Below are positions 6,472 to 7,474 of a stretch of DNA of 7,474 bases, piece by piece. The notes beneath the pieces are model-generated. The model worked only from the letters and a program-made list of their open reading frames with translations, was not told the origin of the DNA and did not search any database. Position 1 is the stretch's first letter. Every line of letters begins with the position of its first letter. Both the position numbers and the translations under genes were made by a program. Source of the stretch: Pseudomonadota bacterium (GTDB lineage: Bacteria > Desulfobacterota > BSN033 > WVXP01 > G020346125); NCBI GenBank assembly GCA_030672465.1, contig DAOVGJ010000022.1, positions 1 to 7,474 of the forward strand, in the 5' to 3' direction.

Positions 6472-6525
6472 CCCTCTTTTTCCCCACCACCACCAAAAAA
6501 GTCCGTTTCCACCCATCGTCACCAT
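6448..6525 (-). CDS. trpL: Trp leader peptide with four consecutive Trp codons
   Basis: A 25-codon frame beginning MVTMGGNGLFWWWWGKRG, with TGG TGG TGG TGG at 6495-6484, ending with TGA at 6450-6448. Two starts are possible: the ATG at 6525, preceded by GGAAGGG with 9 bases of spacing, or the in-frame ATG at 6516. I prefer 6525. The peptide is a sensor for tRNA(Trp) charging, as in the trp operon leaders of enteric bacteria and rhizobia. Four Trp codons in a row, a near-consensus promoter just upstream, competing hairpins and a terminator downstream, and a TrpD-family gene next make the call strong. The symbol trpL is used for role, not for sequence homology. Confidence 0.88.
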   Translation of the reverse strand: MVTMGGNGLFWWWWGKRGRGLPDDG

Positions 6526-6553
6526 ATTACGAAACCCTTCCTTGTTTCGGTGA

Positions 6554-6582
6554 TTAGTATCAAATGATCGTCTTTATGTCAA
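6554..6582 (-). promoter_or_regulatory. Promoter of the Trp leader and TrpD-family gene
   Basis: On the minus strand, a perfect TTGACA (6582-6577) is followed after 17 bases by TACTAA (6559-6554), preceded by TGA, which fits an extended -10 element. The predicted start near 6547 falls just before the leader's GGAAGGG ribosome binding site (6541-6535), so the untranslated stretch before the leader peptide is very short. Confidence 0.7.
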
Positions 6583-6803
6583 GAAAAAAATCGACCCCGC
6601 AACTTTTACCGTTCATTGTGAAGGAACACCAAGAAGGGGGACGTTGGTGCAGAAAGTACTTTATTTTCACGATGGGACTTTGCCACCCAAATAATCTGCT
6701 CGAAATTAAAAATGCGCCCATTTCAGTCCTTGATCTTAGCAGCTCATGGATCACATTCGTCCAAAGAAGACGTATGGTACATGGTACTTTGCCCTCGGAA
6801 CTC
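6583..6803. other. Gap between the ZIP gene and the Trp leader promoter
   Basis: No gene was recognised here. Open frames on both strands (6560-6832 minus and 6564-7079 plus) lack any family signature and the plus one overlaps the ZIP gene. There is a short palindrome AAAGTACTTT near 6653-6662, but no clear terminator for the ZIP transcript. Confidence 0.5.
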
Positions 6804-7474
6804 TCAATGGGCGAGGAAATGGTGCATGACAATCAGGAACAGGCAGCCAGCCGCAAGGGCGACGGTGTTTTTAATGCCTTTTTCTTCACGGATTTCCGGC
6901 ACTATGTCCGTAGCGGCTATGTAGACGAACGAACCGACCACAAGCCCCATGGCTGCGCCCATCGCGGATTCGGGTGCCGGAAGCACCGCCAAGCCGATCA
7001 ATCCACCCGCCGGCGTTGCCAGCGCCACCGTAACGGCAAGCGCAATCGCCTTCCGGTCGCTGATATTCTGAAGCAATAGCGAAAAGGTGGTTATCCCTTC
7101 GGGAAACTCGTGGCTTATCACCGCCAGGGCTATCACCAGGCCTACCTGATAGTCGGTTGCAAAGCCTACCGCGATTATGAGGCCGTCCAGGAAAGAGTGG
7201 AGGAAAAGCCCCCAGAAGAAAATGAGGCCTTTGGCGGCACCACGTCGGTTCGGGTAGTGCACCTCCGCCCCGGAATGCACGACCAGGAATGTCTCCAGGA
7301 TCAGGAATGCCACAAAGCCCACAAGGGCATAGAGGGAGGCATCCTCGTTGTAGGTTAGCGCACGCGGCAACAGTTCCATAAGGGCGGTTGTGAGAATGAT
7401 CCCCGCCGCGAAAGAATTGATATAATGGCTGTAGCGCAAGGAAGACCGGTGCCACAACCTGGTAAGCAGGATAC
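6804..7474 (-). CDS. ZIP-family divalent metal transporter (5' end cut by window edge)
   Basis: About 223 residues are visible; the frame is open to the right edge of the window, so the true start and most of the first membrane segment lie outside. A TTG at 7457 could be mistaken for a start. The protein is almost entirely hydrophobic helices. Family marks are HSFLDGLIIAVGF, the ZIP helix IV signature with His, Ser and Asp, and ISHEFPEGITTFSLLL, the helix V signature with HEFPEG; these residues form the zinc or iron site in the membrane. FAAGIILTTALMELLPRAL is an earlier segment with the usual Glu and Pro. The protein would move zinc or a related divalent metal across the inner membrane into the cytoplasm, although some ZIP relatives differ. 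A long His-rich loop is not seen. It ends about 220 bp before the leader promoter and has no visible link to tryptophan control. Confidence 0.88.
   Translation of the reverse strand, partial: ILLTRLWHRSSLRYSHYINSFAAGIILTTALMELLPRALTYNEDASLYALVGFVAFLILETFLVVHSGAEVHYPNRRGAAKGLIFFWGLFLHSFLDGLIIAVGFATDYQVGLVIALAVISHEFPEGITTFSLLLQNISDRKAIALAVTVALATPAGGLIGLAVLPAPESAMGAAMGLVVGSFVYIAATDIVPEIREEKGIKNTVALAAGCLFLIVMHHFLAH

Noticed and set aside
6564..7079. 171-codon plus-strand frame
   Set aside because: It overlaps the ZIP gene in antisense; the ZIP signatures HSFLDG and HEFPEG show the minus strand is the coding one.

Overview
The window reads as part of a bacterial chromosome with seven protein genes (two cut by the window edges) and two very short leader-peptide genes. 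The long-form TrpD scaffold, a DUF362 protein, HAD and HD hydrolases and a ZIP transporter would fit an anaerobic Desulfobacterota-like (former Deltaproteobacteria) organism. That assignment rests on recall of protein families only and is weak. Most of the window has ordinary to slightly GC-rich coding sequence; the first ~1 kb is clearly AT-rich and may have a different history.

Layout. Positions 1-1058 (minus) hold a partial HD-domain hydrolase with a degenerate second HD repeat. Positions 1121-2110 (minus) hold a DUF362 protein without iron-sulfur cysteines. A 283-bp divergent gap carries a promoter for the HAD-family phosphatase at 2394-3077 (plus). From 3134 to 3397 (plus) lies a compact control region: promoter, a leader peptide with Trp-Trp followed by Phe/Tyr codons, alternative RNA hairpins, and an intrinsic terminator that ends just before a 527-residue GNAT-containing protein (3407-4990, plus). 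Facing it is a TrpD-family gene (5201-6295, minus), preceded by its own leader region (6337-6582, minus): promoter, leader peptide with four consecutive Trp codons, alternative hairpins and terminator. The window ends with a partial ZIP-family metal transporter (6804-7474, minus).

The main discovery is the pair of attenuators. They lie on opposite strands about 3 kb apart and control convergent genes. Each has five segments (A-E) that can pair A:B, B:C, C:D or D:E, with D:E the terminator. The Trp codons lie upstream of segment A, not inside it. The expected logic is that a ribosome stalled on Trp codons leaves A free, so A:B and C:D form and transcription continues; a ribosome that finishes the leader covers A, so B:C and D:E form and transcription stops. 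The B segments match at 14 of 16 bases, so the two leaders are probably paralogous.

The controlled genes are both unusual. The TrpD-family protein keeps the family scaffold but has lost most of the phosphoribosyl-pyrophosphate and anthranilate signature residues. The other gene is a GNAT domain joined to about 310 residues I cannot assign. Together they look like an undescribed two-gene response to tryptophan (possibly wider aromatic amino acid) shortage. The shared regulation is well supported by sequence; the shared function is inference.
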